A DNA stretch of 64,000 nt from Seminavis robusta. Lineage: Eukaryota; Bacillariophyta; Bacillariophyceae; Naviculales; Naviculaceae. Where the stretch lies: contig CAICTM010000201.1 in NCBI GenBank assembly GCA_903772945.1, positions 28,852 through 92,851 on the forward strand. Direction: 5' to 3'. Of the stretch, positions 40,579 to 52,149 are shown one piece after another (position 1 is the first letter of the stretch; each line of letters begins with the position of its first letter). The notes under the pieces were generated by a model. It did no database searches and was not told where the DNA came from. It saw only the letters and a list, made by a program, of their open reading frames with translations. A program made the translations under genes and the position numbers.

Positions 40579-40708
40579 TTAAGTAAGTAGTAATAAGCAA
40601 GCCAAGCCAAGCAACTAGATATACATACATTGTCCTTTGTCCTATTGCAAAAGGGGAATAGCTCTGAAGCTGAACTGGACGACAAAATAATGATTGAGAA
40701 AGCATCTA

Positions 40709-40739
<31 letters not shown>

Positions 40740-41051
40740 GCTTGAGGTAGATGCAAAAATGCCTTGAACTCAAGCGTAAGAAAACCAGATTATCAGTCCA
40801 GGCAAATTGACAGACTCGGGCCGTAGCTAGCGAGTAGCTAAGGTAGTATCAATCCACTTGTGAGAGTCCTCCACGGAGGAGGAGGCAAGTGTCAGCTGAC
40901 CTTGGAATTACTCTTCCGCAAAATCCACGAAGCATGGTCGGTGGCAAAGGTGTGTATTGGTTGTGTATCTGCTGTTGAAATGAGCCCATCAAACTAGAGA
41001 CAGGCATGCAGTGCAGCAGGATACTCATACCGTACTTTTACATTCCGTCTA
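40579..41051. other. Convergent intergenic spacer with (CTAT)n microsatellite
   Basis: Contains a (CTAT)n run at about 40707-40740. No gene recognised; both neighbouring genes end here. Confidence 0.6.
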
Positions 41052-41930
41052 TTATTTTTCGTCCCCCTTGCGGAATCTGGAAGCCACCGCCAAGGCAATC
41101 AGAGCACCAATCGGATGATACCATTCCGCCGTGCCCATGGTGGGTAATGCTGCATGTTCTGGAGACCACTGTAGGAGACCGTGCACCAGTAGACAGACGG
41201 TCATGCCCACTACGGTATCCAATAAGTGATGCGCCAAAAAGAACATTCGTCCACACGCCGCCAATACCACCAGGAGAATGGAGCTCGTGGGATACCCCAT
41301 GTGCCAGAGGGGAATGGCCCAGGCTGTGGCGGCCATGACATCCCCCGACGGAAAGGACGCGTTGGCGGCTCCCTTGGCCAATATTTTCGGAATAATGGCC
41401 AAGTGTTTGCGTGGGATCAAGTGGCCAAAGGTGACACACGGTCGTTTTCGTTCCGTGCCATGCTTCAGAAACATGGTGGCAATGCAAGACAGATTGTAGA
41501 GTATCAGGGAGTGATAGGCCAATGCTTGGGAATAACGACGGTCGGATCCAAAATAGAAGGCGACGCCTGTCCCAAGAAAGGGTGCGAGGGCAAAGGATTT
41601 GTTGGAGTAAATAATGTGTTGGATGATCCAGATATTGCCTCTCAAAAAGAAAATCCAAGGTAACAGTAAAAGGAAGGAGAAGGAAATGATGGCAAGAAAG
41701 AGGTCTTGATAATCCGTAGTTTCTTCGGAAGACAGCCAGAAGAACCAAAAGGGCAACGTGACCTGCACCAACGGAGGCCCCATCAAATTGCCTGGAATGG
41801 AAAACAGAAATTCCAATAGCCACGGCAGCGAAAGCTGGAACACGGGAGTCGACAGTGCCTCATCGGCACGAAGGATCAGTTGGATCAAGGAGGAAGGCTC
41901 TCGTCCTTGTTTTGGTTTGACAGTGCTCAT
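41052..41930 (-). CDS. PAP2-superfamily membrane phosphatase
   Basis: The product has 292 residues with about six membrane spans. The three PAP2 signature blocks are present in order: KHGTERKRP (K-x6-RP), FPSGDVMAATAW (family norm PSGH) and GRMFFLAHHLLDTVVG (R-x5-H-x3-D). Lipid phosphate phosphatases and isoprenoid diphosphatases hydrolyse the phosphate on the lumenal or outer face of membranes. The notable change is Asp in place of the block-2 His, the residue that usually protonates the leaving group; block 1 and block 3 ligands, including the nucleophilic His, are intact. It may have altered substrate preference or low activity. Confidence 0.85.
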   Translation of the reverse strand: MSTVKPKQGREPSSLIQLILRADEALSTPVFQLSLPWLLEFLFSIPGNLMGPPLVQVTLPFWFFWLSSEETTDYQDLFLAIISFSFLLLLPWIFFLRGNIWIIQHIIYSNKSFALAPFLGTGVAFYFGSDRRYSQALAYHSLILYNLSCIATMFLKHGTERKRPCVTFGHLIPRKHLAIIPKILAKGAANASFPSGDVMAATAWAIPLWHMGYPTSSILLVVLAACGRMFFLAHHLLDTVVGMTVCLLVHGLLQWSPEHAALPTMGTAEWYHPIGALIALAVASRFRKGDEK

Positions 41931-42400
41931 CTAGCTAGTAATAGTAGATCGGTTTGTCAGAACCAGAAACTTTTGGATTGGTTTATGGAGATCGATAATT
42001 GCCAGAGTGATTCTAGCTAGTCTAACTGCTATTGATATTAGCAAGGAAACAAGAAACAAACAATGAGGTGGTTGAGTGGAGGCGGGTGTTGCATGCATGG
42101 GTGTTGGCTTGCAACTTCCAATCGGCGAGGTCTTGGGGGGACACTACTATTGGGTTACGGCTTGCATGCAAAAAACATCGGGAGGTGTGAGGAAACCAAA
42201 AAAGGACAACGTTGCAGGGTTACCCTTTCTCCGTCACTGAAATATCATCTAGCTAGTAGACCCCCCCTTACTATCTCCAACCTAAAGGATCCAGGCATGT
42301 CCTCGAACCACCTGTCCATCTGTCACTACTAGTACAGGTGTCGGTGCGGTTGTTTAGCTAGCTGCATTGCTGTTTACCTATAGAAATATGTAACATAGAA
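41931..42400. other. Intergenic region, 470 bp
   Basis: The promoter of the PAP2 gene lies on the left. A G-rich stretch (about 42071-42140) and CTAGCTAG motifs are visible. No gene supported. Confidence 0.5.
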
Positions 42401-45319
42401 TTACAGAACTGTAATCCAACTGGTGATGTCAAAAGATCCATCTGCCTCAACCAAAAGGTCAATGGTGAGTTCAGAAAAGGCCTCCCCAGCGACCGAAGCA
42501 TACAACACTGTTTGGTTGGTGGCGGTCAGAGCGATCCATCCAGGGATAAGAAAACCATCATCCCAACTGTCCGAAACAACCAGTCTGTAGGCTGTGTCAG
42601 TGTTCACTGGGAAGAGAGAGGAGAAAAGATATTCTGAAACGCCCAGTGGACCACCTGACTCCAATGTGTCCCACATACCAGTCACATTGGTTTCCCTCTG
42701 CCACACCCATGATGTTTCTTCTGGAAAATCATCAGTTTGGATATTGAGTATGACATGAGCATCTCTGACTGGAAATCATCCAGGCCAATCTGGTGCACCT
42801 TCTTTGAGGTCAGAACATGTGGAAATAGGAGGCGTTTCACTTAGGGAACAATCGCACCATAGAAAGGAACAAAGATGTCCTGGCACAGTTCCTGAGAACT
42901 GATTCCCATATAGCCTCAATCCCATAGATGTATTCAGCTGGATAGGTAGGGTTCCCATCAAGATATTGTTCTGAAGAGCCAGGGATGTCAGTGATGCCAT
43001 CATGCCAATTTCAGTCGGGATTGTTCCGGTGAGCTGGTTATCATAAAGGTGAAGCTCCAACAACGATGTCAGGAGCAAAAGGTTCATGGGAATCGGGCCA
43101 GTGAACTGGTTGTGATTCAACAACAGCCCAGTCAAAGCAGTAAATGCACCAAACTCAGAAGGAATTTGACCTTTCATCTGATTTTGATCAATGAGAAGCC
43201 TCTCCAACGAGGTCAGGAGCCCAAGCTCCGAAGTGATTGGGCTGGTCAATTGATTGTCGGATAGGAAAAGCTGCCTCAGTGAGGTCAGGAGCCCCAGCTC
43301 AGAAGGTGGTAGACCACTCAACAAGTTATAAGCAAGGTCGAGAAATGCCAATGGGGTCAGGAGCCCAAGCTCTGAAGAAATCACACCGGACAACTGATTC
43401 ACAGAAAGCCAAAGACCTCCCAATGAGGCCATGAGCCCAAGCTCTGAAGGAATCTGATTGGTCAATTCGTTCCATTCCAATTCAAGCCAGGACAAGGAAG
43501 TCAATAGTGCAATCTCGGAAGGAATTTAGCCGGACAATTGATTATCTGCCAAGTAAAGTCGGGTCAAAGAAGTCAAAAGTGAAATCTCAGAGGGTATTTT
43601 GCCAGTGAACTGATTTCCCTTCAAACTCAAATGTGTCAATCCAGTCATCTCATAGAGCTCTGTTGGTAACAGAGATGAAATTGGTCCAGCAATGTCATTG
43701 CTCCAAAAGTCTACAAAAGACAAGGAAGTCAGGAGCGTAATTTCAGGTGGTAGGTACGGGGAAAGACCCAAGAGTTGCAGCTCTTGCAAATCCAGAGATG
43801 TGAATTGTCCTTGGCTGTTGCAGGGAGGTACAGGTGATATATATTCATAGAATGAATCAGTGGAGTCAAAAAATCCAAACCCACTGGAGAACCAGTCGCA
43901 CTCTTCGACTGTGTCGTCCATCCATCCATGGCCTTTTACTAAATGGTACCAATTGTCTCCCTCAAAGGCATAGAAGAATGTTGCCAGAGCAAAGAGCTGG
44001 GTCTTTCTCCATTCAGGCAAGTTCGTGATGTTTTGGTGATTGGCTAGCCATTGCCATGCTCTCCACTGGGGAGTCTCACTGCCGTTGTTGATGCTGGCCA
44101 AAGTGTAGTCAGGGAGAATATCGAATAGCAATTCTAGAACCCCAGTGGGGGCAGATGATGGCACTTCAGAAGGAGCCATGGAGCCATAAACTGTCGGAGC
44201 ATCTGTTGATGGCGAGTACACTTCTTCTGGCTCGTTCTTTTGGGTTCCTGCCACAGCTCCCACAATGACTGCTGCCACAATTAACAAGATGGCAAAGAAA
44301 AGAATAAACATCAGTCTCTGTTTCTTCCGCTTTTGTTCTCTCTGCAGGACATGCTGTAGATCCACAGGATCTGCAGAGGGCATATTTGGTTCCTCCTCTG
44401 GATCTTCTAGAACAAGATTTGCCACTGCCAAGTCCAAGTGTGGGTCATTTGCTGATGGAATGTTGTTGTTGTTGTTGGTGGTGCTGCTGCTGCTGTTGGG
44501 TTTTCCAGCATCCTGTGATTCGGCCAGTGCAGAGGAATCGCCTGGATCGCCTATCTGCACTAATGGCTCACCCTCACCAGCGGCACTGGCACCAACAAGC
44601 GAGAACCGTAGGGTAGTTGCACGTTGCATAGCCTCTCCCGGTACACCCATGTAGGCTCCAGGTCTCGATGGCTGATGCTGTTGCCTCTGTAGTGGGTTAG
44701 GTTCTGGTAGTGCTGCTGGTAGTGCTGCTGCAAGTTCTGTACTTTGCCGGTGTCGATCATTACACGTATTGACTGCAGTTTCAAATTTTTCCATTTTGGC
44801 AGCCTCATTGATGTCAGTCGCCATTTGCAGCAGGACGTTCATATAAGCGTCTGTCTGTCCCTTTGGAGAAAACGACAGCTGGTGGCTTTGTTGAGTGTCG
44901 CTGAGCGGAGCTTTGTTGCCAGTAGTTTTGTGATCTTGCTTCAAATCTTGGTCTTCCTTCAAAATTTGTGCTGTCACCAAACTAGCCTGATCAGCCACAA
45001 TTTTCATGATTTCTTCGTGGTCATCTTGCTGTTTGGGTTCACTTTCTTTTTGCTGCTGTTGATTCACTCTCACATTGTTGCTGGGAACATCCGAGGAAGG
45101 AGGGAAAGGCTTCTTCATGGTGACTGTCTTGTTGACAGCTTCTTTGTTGTGGCAGGCTCTTGCAGTTTCTTCATCCATTTGCCATTGTGCTGCTTCTGCC
45201 TCGGCTCTTTTCATCAGAGCATCTCTGATGGCAGGGTCGTCGACGGGGTGCTCGAGTGACAGTCCTGTGTGCACAGATTCATCCCTCTTCAAATTGGCAG
45301 CTTCCTCTTCTTCTTTCAT
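42401..45319 (-). pseudogene. LRR membrane protein gene with two in-frame stops
   Basis: One minus-strand frame of 973 codons runs from the ATG at 45319 to the TAA at 42401 and is interrupted only by TAA at 43526-43528 and TGA at 42776-42778. The first stop falls inside an LRR (NQLSG-stop-IPSEIALL), exactly where paralogous repeats have Gln, Lys or Glu. The second lies between the Cys-rich end of the LRR domain (CSFLWCDCSLSETPP) and a C-terminal module (FPVRDAHVILN ... FPEETSWVWQRET ... YRLVVSDSWDDGF) that resembles a beta-sandwich domain seen in other diatom surface proteins. Upstream are an acidic Gln-rich cytosolic part, a membrane span (LMFILFFAILLIVAAVIVGAV) and FALATFFYAFEGDNWYHLV. No frameshift has accumulated, so inactivation is recent, or the stops are read through or are sequence errors. 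Confidence 0.75.
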
Positions 45320-46414
45320 GGTGGTCTATCTGCAAGCAGCTGGAGCTTTAGTTGTTGTTGTTGTTTGTAGCTATGGGGGAATGACCTCTCTGGTTGTTTT
45401 GCCATGGCACGTCGACGACGTTGACGTCGACCCCTGCGTGGATGCATGCATGCATGCGAACTATCGGTACCACAAAGTCGTTTTCAGGGGACTTTTACAT
45501 TATTCGATTGAAGTTCGAAGACTTTTCGATTCGATTGGAAGACCATATGACCGAAGACTATTATTAAATAGTCTACTCAGTACCAGTTGTACTGCAGTCA
45601 AATGTGACTCGACTCACACTAACTCTCTGAAGGCCCCCTTTATGTCTTATGCAGCCTTTGCTTAATTGAAAGGACGCTATCGCTTCACTTTCTTTGACAT
45701 CGTGTTCTCTGGAGAAGGCTTCGTAAGAGTCATGGTACAAACCTGCCAAAACACCAACAATAAGTCAGCGGGAGCTGCGATACCTCGGCAGAACGACAGA
45801 TAGAAGAAGGAGGATTATGTTCGGATTGCACCCGCCATCTTTCAAGCTAGCCCTGGCGACAACACCCGACTACGTCGTGTGTTGCCGCCCGGTATCATTC
45901 ATTCCCTCATTGCAACCTTCTTTTTATTAAGCTAGCCCTGGCGACAACACCCGACTACGTCGTGTGTTGCCGCCCGGTATCATTCATTCCCTCATTGCAA
46001 CCTTCTTTTTATTAAGCTAGCCCTGGCGACAACACCCGACTACGTCGTGTGTTGCCGCCCGCTACTCTATAATTTACCATCTGCCATTCCCTTATTGTAA
46101 CTCTAAGCTTTACAGCTCCTGCTGGCTTCTTGTGCTGTTGTGATGATTGCACTAACCTTAAATATTAATGATTTATTCCTACCCCTAACTTGTATTGAAC
46201 CATCAATGTTCAGTTTTGTTGGCTTATGACTATCTCTATCCTTATACTTTGGCTTCACCGGAATAGGAAATAGGAAATAGCATTAAAGGGGTTGAGAACT
46301 CAGGCAGTTTACCTGCCCAGGTAAATCAGATCTTTTGCTCTCAAACCGACAAACCGATCATCTACAAGACTGAGCCATCCACCCCATCATCCTCTTTTCA
46401 AAAGAGTATCAGGT
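45320..46414. other. Intergenic region containing the hairpin repeat array
   Basis: The promoter of the LRR gene lies on the left. It includes GACGACGTTGACGTCGAC (about 45414-45431) and GCATGCATGCATGC near 45443, a TTCGATTCGATTG run (45525-45537) and the 85-bp repeat array (45844-46061). The right 350 bp precede the EGF-like gene. No protein gene supported. Confidence 0.55.
45844..46061. repeat. 85-bp tandem repeat, 2.6 copies, each with a long hairpin
   Basis: Units start at 45844, 45929 and 46014 (AAGCTAGCCCTGGCGACAAC...). The first two copies are identical over the unit and the third stops after about 48 bp. Each contains an imperfect palindrome of ~36 bp: the arm GGCGACAACACCCGAC pairs with the reverse complement of GTCGTGTGTTGCCGCC at 14 of 16 positions around a TAC centre. 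Confidence 0.9.
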
Positions 46415-49400
46415 ATGGCCAGCACCATGGACGAGGAGACTTCAGCCCCTGTTCCGGTTCCAGTGGATGTCGAAGGTTCTGTGGAGCCTTCCACCCCCAC
46501 ATCAGCAGCAGAGGATACCATTGCTCAGCTTTCCTTTGGTGGAAGCGGAAGCAGTGATAAAAGTACCAAGATCGCGAGTGGCGCACAAGTGGCTGTGAGC
46601 CCTTCCAGCACCTTTTCTCAAGATGTGGCAGCGCCTGCAGCTGACGAGATAAAATCTGTACCAGTTCAGGAAGACTCATTGGTCATTGCCACAGAGGCCG
46701 AAAAAGCAGTCTCGGAACCTCTGGCGACACCCACCGAAGAGACTATGAACAGCGGCACTGCGATGGAGGGAAGAAACAGTGATGATCCATCAGAATTCAA
46801 AGATGAGGAGGAGGGACATGGTTCATCCGAAAAGAGAGGACTATTATTTGTGGAGGATGGGATTGAGACGAAACAAGTGCTCACAGAAGATGCTTACTCG
46901 CTGCTATATACAGGTAGGTACCCCTCCTAAGTGGATGAGGCTGTGGCGTTATGTTCCGACTATACCAAGCTCACTCTCATTTTTCTGCTTTTCTCTCTCC
47001 AAAAATCTGTAACAATCAGCTGATTTCTTCAGCGTGACAACAGTGTATGCACTCGTAATCATCCTCCTACAAGGAGGAATGCTGGGTCTCACTTTTTGGG
47101 ACCTGATCAAGCCTGGAGGTGAGTGGCCCCAGAATATTTCTTCTCTCTATCTCTCTTTTCCGAGCCATGCTGACATGATTCCATATTTTTAAAAAGGCGA
47201 AACAAACAACGGACGCAACACAATTGGAATTCCGCCTGGAGCCACGCCACAAGTCATGATTGCTCAGCTTCTTGGAATGATCCTGACAGTCATGGTCATG
47301 GCAGCAGAAGGAGACTTTGTCATTGGTATCTCACAGCTTATTGAAGGATATGATGATAAGTACAAGGATAAGTTCCCAAATGCTACCTGGACTCGTTGGC
47401 TGGTAACTGCCGTCCTGCAGACGATATCGGGATCCTTTTTGTTGATCGATTCCTTCATATTGGCCATGCAAAGCTCCACTGTCATTGATTTGAGTCTCAA
47501 TCTGACTGGTACGCTATAGTCTTCTTGCCAACTCTTCCCCTATGTGAATTATGGAAATCTCACTGTGTGTTTGCGTGGGGTGTACGTCGTTCCTATGCAC
47601 TGCTTTTCATTTGTGCAGCATTGTATTTTATCCAAGAGATTGATGAGGGAGGTGCGTTTCCACAAGAGTTGCAGCGTGTCATTTTTTCTATTTTTTCTTT
47701 GTTGGACTCATCTTTCTCTTTGTGGCTCCCTTACTAGCCTTTCAGCTCGGTCTGACTGGTATGATTGCTGGACGAATCAAGACTGACTGTGAAAAAGTCC
47801 AAGAATGGGAACATGAAACAACCAAAGAATACCGACGACAGGTGCTTCTCCTCAAACGACGCCTTATTTTCTTCATGTTGGTCGCACTTCTTGTTCCATA
47901 TTTCGTCCTTGTAGGAAGGCAAGCTGGGGGTGTGTATGTCTGTGACAACTTGTATGTCCAGTTTGGAGATGCCTTTGATCCCAAATGGGGTCATTATAGT
48001 GGTAGATTCAAGAGTCAGGGCAATGGCTTGGTTGGTGGTGATCGACAGGACTCGAGAAACTTTTACATTGATGAAGCCACAGGACAACTTCAGCTAGCTT
48101 ACTGCGAGTCCGAAGAGGCCTGGACATTTTCGTTAGTGGAAAGTGGGAACAGTTGTGAATACATCTTCAAGTCAGCCGATACAGACACGTTCGATATCAT
48201 GGAAGTGGCTGATCAGGATTGGTTCTACAACACAGGAGAGGTGGAAGGCTCGGAAGCAGAAATGGGAGATGTCAAGGTAGATTGGTTGGCAATAATCTGC
48301 AATGATTGCAATGAAGACATCTGCAATCCTGAATATGGAACATGTTCAGACACAACAAACAAGTGTGAATGCAAGGAAGGGCGGTATGGGCTAAATTGCG
48401 AGTTCAATGGAACCACGTGTGGTGGCTTCTCGCTCAACATGAGAACAGCTTCAGGCCTATCATCCATTCCATCAGCTTCCTACTTTCTTGAACGTACTGA
48501 ATACGTCGCGATATCAGAGAACATCACTTTGTATGACCGGTTCATTTATGCTCCAAGAAATCCCATTGTTGCGTATATGCGCCACGGGGACGACACGGCA
48601 CAGATCTCAAGCTTCATCGTATTCACAGGAAGACGCTTTGTTCTGTATGGAGTGCCAGGTGAGTGCCCAGAAACTGGTGATAAGGATCCGATTTGTCGCC
48701 ATACTCAACTTGCCTACTCCTACCAGAGACAAGCTTTGAAATCGGAGTTAGGTCAAACTGGACAGTAGGGGATTTCTATGCATATTTTATTGAACAAGAT
48801 TCCAACAACCGCCCATTCCAAATGCTCAAGAACCTCACTGCATCCTCGCCAAATTATTTCCCATTGCTTTTCAGCTCTCCAGTTAACTATGGCCAAGACT
48901 CATACACTTTTGATCCTGTCGGGTTGACATGGGTACTGGCAACTGAAGAGGGAGTCAAAAATGGTGTCTTATCTCGGAGCCCTGATGATGACAAGTCAAC
49001 TGGTGCACAGTTGCTTTGCTCATTCTGTGTACGTGATGCACAGACTTTTATCGATTTGCTATAGTATTTGCTAGCTGCCTCGTTTCATTTGATTCGCTGA
49101 TGATTTTGTATTCTTCTTATCCCAGGGCGATGAGATTAACCAATGTCACAATGGTGCCTCTTGTGTTGGCAACACCTGCGGATGTCCTGACTTTTTTGAT
49201 GGACACAGGTGTGAAAGAGCCCTTAATTGCATTGATATGGGGGGTTGCTACAATAACGGAACTTGCAATACTTTGTCTGGCTTGTGCGATGAGTGCAATG
49301 AAGGTGAGGTCTGATTGACTCAGCTTGTTAGTTTGCAACTTGGTGTGTCTAAACCCATGCATTCCACTGTAGGGACTTTCGGAAGGCTGTGTCAGTACGG

Positions 49401-49557
49401 CAACAACAACACGGAACATTACTTCTGCTACTATAAGTGCGTTGAGGGATGGCCAACTTACTGTTACCCCTTTGACCAGAAAGTAAAATGCGACTGCTTC
49501 GATGAGTCTCTGTATGGAGGTGAATTCTGCGATGTTCCAGCAACCAACGGGGGCTGA
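46415..49557 (+). CDS. Multi-span membrane protein with EGF-like domains, eight exons
   Basis: Exons 46415-46913, 47020-47118, 47197-47508, 47619-47651, 47738-48658, 48727-49028, 49126-49303 and 49373-49557 give 2529 nt, an 842-residue product with no internal stop. Every junction uses GT-AG; all are phase 1 except intron 6 (phase 0). The N-terminal ~165 residues are acidic and disordered. Hydrophobic segments follow: VTTVYALVIILLQGGMLGL; MIAQLLGMILTVMVMAA; WLVTAVLQTISGSFLLIDSF; LIFFMLVALLVPYFVLV. After them comes an extracellular part with EGF-like units (CNPEYGTCSDTTNKCECKEG; CHNGASCVGNTCGCPDFFDG; CYNNGTCNTLSGLCDECNEG) and a C-terminal Cys-rich end. Exon 4 is only 33 nt. No known family assigned; a surface adhesion or sensor protein is plausible. 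Confidence 0.8.
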
Positions 49558-49747
49558 GGAAACGCGACAGTGTGGATGTGTTAGGCCGCCGCGTCGGCAG
49601 TGAAGTCTATGTTGTCCAGCTAGCTAGCAATCGGATTATCCAAGGCTTGTGAGAAAAGATACGATTGAAAACGTATCATAGCCATTCTGTTCGCGAAGAG
49701 TGTCGAAATGACGACGGGGGGTGGGCTCTCGTTCAAACAGCTACTAG

Positions 49748-51625
49748 CTAGACTCTGGCTTCAAACGTCAATTGAGGAAAGATCACTTCTACTGCAGAAC
49801 ACATAGAATAGGTAGTCTCGTCGAAAGAAGCAATAGGGGAGGTCATCTTCCAGTCCAAGACAAGCTGCGATAGCATGACTTGAATTTCATTAGCGGCCAC
49901 CCGAGACCCCGGGCATTTTCTCGCCCCTGGATGCATCAAGAAAGGTTGGTGTTAGAGTTTCAGGCCGGCCGAGCGGTTCCTGGCTAGCTATTACACGCGT
50001 GCTCCTTACCCTGGCTGAAAGGCTCTTTCAAGAAGGGGTGATCTATGATCTCACTTGGCGTTCCTTTGCGCGATGCTACAGCCTCGGGCAACCACCGGTC
50101 TGGACGGAACTCGTCCGGGTTTTCTACGAACTGCGGATCCATGCCAATCGAGAAGCCTTCCAGAGACACAACGTCGCCTTTGCTCAGCGGAGTTCCATGA
50201 GCCACAATGCCATCCGTGTCAATCTGCTTGACAAGGTACAGAGCGGATGTTGGCGAGAGTCGTTGTGTCTCCCGAATCACTGCATGGAGGTAGGGAACAA
50301 TCTGCCTCGAGAGGGCCTCGACAGTGAGGCCACCATCTTTGCTACCAGCCGTCTCCACAGAATTCTTCAGTTCCAAGAAGAGCTTCTCCTGCACTTGTGG
50401 TTCCCTTGCCACGTGAAACATGTTCAACGCCAGAACGGCGGAAGTGGAGTCGACGGCAGGAAAGAAACTGGCCACTGGAGGGAAACGTGTTGTGTAAAGG
50501 CCATGCTTGAAATGATGGGCTTGTGATCTGCTTAGCATGCAATTTCCTTTACTCACCTGCAAACACCACCTCATGAGCCTCTCTGACACTCACGCCACCG
50601 TCGGGCTCCTTTTGGCGGTCCAATGCCCGTGCTAGATAGGAGTTTTGCTCAAGATCCGTCAGCTGGTTTTCGATCTTTCTGGCCTCAAAGGAGGCAATCT
50701 TCTTTTGGGCAATCTCCCAGCAAACATCAAAGGCTTCAAAAGTTCTCTGACTTTTGGCCGACTCCATTCCAAGATAATTCATCAAAATCTCTTTGGGATC
50801 CAGCAGTATTTCCACGCTGAGGGACAAAACACTCGAAGCACCAGCGACAAACTGCTGGTTCTCCGGTTCTGTGGGAGTGGAAGGGTCTGCCACTTGTGTC
50901 AGTTGGCCAAACATGATGGAGCAGACTACCCGACGAAGCAAATAGATGAAGTAAGTTCAGCCCTTTTAAAATGCAAGAGCCCTTGACCCGTTCATGCATT
51001 CAAGCCCGGCCGCACTTACACATATCGAAGGCACATCGTTTAACGTAGGCATTCAAGTCTTCAGCGCTGGCCGGGGCCCCTTCACTTGCGAGCTGTGCCA
51101 CCTGGATCATTCCTGGAGCAAGTCCTTCTGCATAAACTGACGGACTCGTTTCCATTCCGGTCCCCTGTCCAAAATGCCTTTGGACGCAATATTGCGTGTT
51201 TCACCATTTTCGGATGGGCCAAAATGACTCAACCTGGCCACTGGGGTAGCTCCCTGCGGCCTTGATGATGGTTACCATTTCCCGAGGATCTGTAACAACA
51301 TGCAGCGTGCTGTACCTACAGCTGGGGTTCCCCAGACCAGGAAATCCATGGTGTAGAAATCTCCAAACTTTTGTCGCACGGCGGGCCAAAAGGTGAACGG
51401 TTGCAACGGCGAGTCCGGAATTCCCGACAGCTGGGGTAACATGCTACCAAGGAACGGAACAGACGGTACATGCTTGAGCTCTATTCGTCTTGACTTCTTC
51501 GCAGAAGAATCGAGTTTTCCAGAAGTGGAAGCACGTCGGAGAGGATGGACTACAGATCGAAGATATTCAGGAAAGATCTTCGTGCTGCTCCGTCGAGCGA
51601 GATGTCTAGCGGTAGCGACTGTCAT
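49748..51625 (-). pseudogene. Cytochrome P450, 5' exon frame-disrupted
   Basis: Four exons: 51020-51625 (broken), 50557-50925, 50010-50474 and 49748-49926, with GT-AG introns. Landmarks: a mitochondrial-like N-terminus (RHLARRSSTKIFPEYLRSVV), KHVPSVPFLGSMLP, I-helix region FFPAVDSTSAVLALNMFHVA, K-helix ExxR in HAVIRETQRLSPTS, DEFRPDRW, and the haem loop PFSQGARKCPG created by splicing. Exons 2-4 read cleanly. Exon 1 needs at least three frame changes: near 51349 (YTM to GFPGLG), near 51220 (FWPI to ENGETRNIASKG) and near 51140 (RQFMQKDLL to APGMIQVA), the last probably with a small deletion. The sequence style resembles mitochondrial-clan P450s. Pseudogene or clustered sequence errors; a functional reading is unlikely as given. 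Confidence 0.65.
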
Positions 51626-52149
51626 GGCCACAATTTCTATTACATGTGTCCACAAAAGAGGCCACAACTGAATGCTGACAGTATTGAATGCACTGATCAG
51701 GCGGTCGCCACGACTTGTTGAGATACTGCAGCAACGGTAACAGGAACCCGCATTGCCCACAATATCTTTGTTTTCTGTTTTCGCCCCTCTCTCCCCCCCT
51801 TTTGCCCCCCTCTCTTCCCCCTTTCAGTTCCCCCAATATCTTTGTGCTTCAGCGGTACCGGATCATTTTTGCCCCCACAGCACACTCCACCAAAGGCAGG
51901 AAACAACACTATACTAGTACGGAGAGATCGCAAATTTGCCCTGTGTGATCTAGCTAGCAAATGCCCTGAAGACCAAGCATGGTTCCTTGCCAGGGATTCT
52001 TGACTTGCTGTGCTTTATTCTCATAAAAACGCACGTCCACGGCAAACGAAACCTTGGACCGATGCCACCAAAGATGTAACTACTAGTATTATACATTGTT
52101 ATTGGCTAGTAGCAGAGTGCTTGCTTTCAGCCCTTTCTGGTGGTTGTTG
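51626..52149. other. Intergenic region with pyrimidine tract
   Basis: A nearly pure C/T tract spans about 51777-51830 (CCCCTCTCTCCCCCCCTTTG...). No gene supported. Confidence 0.5.

Noticed and set aside
42776-42778. Selenocysteine TGA
   Set aside because: The same frame also has a TAA stop, the context is not redox-like, and no insertion element could be recognised.
45844-46061. CRISPR array
   Set aside because: Periodic repeats with hairpins, but spacers are identical, only 2.6 units exist and the setting is eukaryotic.
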